Shown in pieces: positions 61,822-64,000 of a stretch of 64,000 bases of DNA; position 1 is the first letter of the stretch; each line of letters opens with the position of its first letter. Under the pieces are notes generated by a model. The model was not told the origin of the DNA, ran no database searches, and saw nothing but the letters and a program-made list of their open reading frames with translations. A program made the position numbers and the translations under genes. This stretch comes from Camarhynchus parvulus (lineage: Eukaryota > Chordata > Aves > Passeriformes > Thraupidae). The stretch lies in NCBI RefSeq assembly GCF_901933205.1, contig NC_044573.1:57600493-57664492 (forward strand), written 5' to 3'.

Positions 61822-62715
61822 CTGGAAGACAGATCCAGGGGAGGGCATTACATTATTTTATACTGAGGTCAACAGGACTGCCAAACTGCTTACATCAATG
61901 GCAAATTTGCTGTTGTCTGCCATGGTGCTGGATTGTTCCGGGCCAGCATACCTGAGTGCTGTGGGCAGCTGCAAAGCCCCAGGCACCAAAGGCACCTTCT
62001 TATGGGGGCTGTGACCCCATAAACTCTGACCAGCACAGGGAAGCCACCTCCTCACCCCTGAGCTGTGCTGTAGATGTGCCAACTGAGGACCTTCACTCCA
62101 GGAACAAGCCCTGGCTGAGAAGTGTGTTCAATACCTACAGCGTCATTTGAGGGAACTTGTTAATTCTCCATCTTTGCAGGAATGGGCTCTTTTTCCACAG
62201 TACTCATTGGAAGCAGAAGTTAAACTCAAGCTTCATTCGTACATGAGATCTAAGTTTGCTTTTTCTCCATAGGAACAATGCTATTTGAGAGTTCAGATGG
62301 CATAATGCTGAATATTGCAAAACTGAGAAAATAACCACAGGTAGTTTTAAACCAAACACAAAATTATATTAGTTGCACTTGAATTTAAAGCCAAATTTTT
62401 GATTAGGGCTCCATTTATTGGCAATTCTGGGAAAAGGTTTCAGTATAATCCCCAGTTAATGAAACCTTTGCTAGTGAATATCCTTTGTCAACACTGCATT
62501 TAATGTGAGAAGTGCTTATACCTGCTAGATCATCAAAACCCGAAAAGCTAATAGACTCAACTGGAATGTAAAAAACAGGGAGGATTTTCATAAAACTTTA
62601 ATAAAGGGGTTTGGCCTAGAATGGTGTAGGGTGATTCCTTTAAAAACAACTCTACTATTATTATTCTCCAGTTTCCAAATACTTTTTTGCCATGAAAATT
62701 GACAGACAGCTATGC

Positions 62716-62718
<3 letters not shown>

Positions 62719-62759
<41 letters not shown>
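62719..62759. repeat. (AT)n then (AC)n microsatellite
   Basis: About 17 AT units (62,719-62,753) grade into a short AC run. Long AT runs can extrude cruciforms and are often polymorphic. Confidence 0.95.
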
Positions 62760-62888
62760 GTAAAGTATTTCTTGGAAATGTTGCACAAGTAAAACAAAAA
62801 AATTCAGTTGTAAAATCCCTAGAAATCTAGCCAAGCTGGGCCTGCACTTTAGATCCTTTTGGTCTAGTTCATCACTTACAGAGCCACA

Positions 62889-62927
62889 CAGTTTATTTGG
62901 ATCTTGGGCCAAGACCCAAATAAACTG
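62889..62927. repeat. 39-base near-perfect palindrome
   Basis: The arms CAGTTTATTTGGATCTTGG (62,889-62,907) and CCAAGACCCAAATAAACTG (62,909-62,927) are reverse complements at 18 of 19 positions and are separated by a single G. No gene or transposon end I know matches. With essentially no loop it behaves as a DNA palindrome (cruciform) rather than as an RNA hairpin precursor. Confidence 0.93.
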
Positions 62928-64000
62928 GCCCAAGAGAAATCAATCTTGACCACTGCTAGCAAGCAGCCAAGGGAGATGCTGGTTTAGTTCATTGAAGTGC
63001 TGGACTCACCTGCTGCAGGTTTCTTTTGGTTTCAGGACACAGAGTGACTGACAGGAGCATGACAGAGAGTTGATCGAATCTGCTGTCCATCCAGCATATC
63101 CACCCTGCTCTGCTGCAGGCGCAGTTGGGGTTTACCTGGGTGGGGATATCTGTGTCAGAGAAAAACTATCTTTCATGAAAGAGCTGTAGGGTGGTGTTTT
63201 CCTACATATTTTTAAGTGATTCCTGAAGACAAAGGTGAAGTTGTTGGTTCTGTTTTCATGTCATTCAGAAATGTTCAGGGGCTATCACTTGCTGGTAGTG
63301 TTATTTATGGCTCAGGAAAGGTGTTTCCCCTTTAAGAAATTTGACAACTGCTACATAGTTCTTCTTCCCACAACTTGAAAAACTGCAATTTTGTAGAAAG
63401 CCCCAACACTGCTTTGTTTCCTCTAGTCTGATGAAATTGTTCTTGCACCACAGTGTCAGTGCTGCTGCTTATCCACCTGAAATTTAGGGACTCCCTTTTC
63501 CTGCATGAGCCTTGACATGAAGCCACAAGGACCAGGGATCCAACAGTGAGAGAAACTTTTAAAGAATTTTTCCCACTGCATGTAGCATGTGCTGAGACAG
63601 GACTTTGGAAATTCACTTAATGCTTCCATGAACACAAGTAATGTGTGAACGTGCCTGTGGCTCTGTACTTCCCTATGAAACCTTAGAACTAGGATTAAAG
63701 TGACTTTCAGGTCAAGCTGGATGATTGCACTAAAAAAGAAGCGCTTTATTTTTCCTTTAAAATTTTAAACTCTTCATTTCAACCATGTTGACTTTGTGTT
63801 CACAGAAACAGGAATGCTCATGGAAACAGTATTAAAAATATTTTTAGATACTCAGGAAAAGCAGATTTTGAAGCCCTACAAAAAATATTTGCAGTGGAAA
63901 TCTCATTCCTCTCATTCAGTCAGGAAACAGAAATACACTATATGCATTGCAAAGCCATTACATCTATATGAAGTGTGCCAAGAACTACTCATAAATTAAC

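Larger units (their letters stand above)
60758..64000. other. Unique non-coding DNA to the window edge
   Basis: No gene is recognised. A possible minus-strand microexon (61,779-61,821), an AT microsatellite and a palindrome are listed separately. A TTAGAG|GTAAGG sequence on the plus strand near 61,338 resembles a weak fused splice site. The open frame running to the window edge on the plus strand (63,796-63,999) shows no known motif. Confidence 0.5.

Noticed and set aside
1..64000. CRISPR arrays, bacterial operons or plasmid features
   Set aside because: Nothing of the kind is present. The CR1 and SINE content identifies the window as bird nuclear DNA.

Overview
This window looks like avian nuclear DNA, most probably from a songbird (passerine). 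Both CR1 LINE retroposon orientations are present, with the diagnostic CR1 3' end (GATTCTATGATTCTATG or its complement). At about 41.57 kb there is a short element with a tRNA-Ile-like head, including an intact AAT anticodon loop and recognisable A and B boxes, and a CR1-like tail. That architecture is known from the tRNA-Ile/CR1 SINEs of passerines (the TguSINE1 type). Base composition is AT-rich, CpG is scarce, and no long open reading frame resembles a known protein. The window therefore reads as a gene desert or as the inside of one or more very long introns. No prokaryotic, organellar or recognisable viral gene is present.

Layout. 1-2.4 kb: unique AT-rich DNA with a short GT microsatellite. 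2.4-3.1 kb: CR1, minus orientation. 3.1-6.6 kb: unique DNA with a strong short hairpin at 4.24 kb. 6.66-7.08 kb: two adjacent purine-only satellites, a pentamer then a hexamer. 7.1-17.6 kb: unique DNA holding a near-ideal recursive-splicing-type sequence at 8.72 kb (plus strand). 17.57-18.32 kb: CR1, plus orientation, still carrying the end of its reverse-transcriptase frame. 18.3-28.1 kb: unique DNA with a 34-base tandem duplication, an A32 run, a CpG-retaining probable regulatory block (23.87-24.26 kb) and a possible non-coding exon (25.7 kb). 28.1-28.9 kb: an old CR1 remnant, then a GC/CpG-rich island-like patch. 30.1-31.7 kb: two minus-strand exon candidates. 33.0-33.1 kb: TA/CA plus GATA microsatellites. 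41.56-41.71 kb: the SINE. 44.2-45.3 kb: two CR1 copies with their 3' ends pointing outward. 45.6-62 kb: unique DNA with several more exon candidates, two CNE-like blocks and a short GATA array. 62.7-62.9 kb: an AT microsatellite, then a 39-base near-perfect palindrome.

How it fits together. Nothing proves that a gene is transcribed here. The best hints of one are (a) the juxtaposed acceptor/donor at 8,722/8,723 on the plus strand, the kind of site known from extremely long vertebrate introns, and (b) a few stretches bounded by good splice sites with one open frame, chiefly 31,577-31,700 and 54,930-55,076 on the minus strand. The phases of the minus-strand candidates do not all chain together. 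Some are probably chance matches, and they should be read as hypotheses to test against RNA or comparative data. Most short ORFs in the window are chance openings in non-coding DNA or antisense readings of CR1 and microsatellite sequence.
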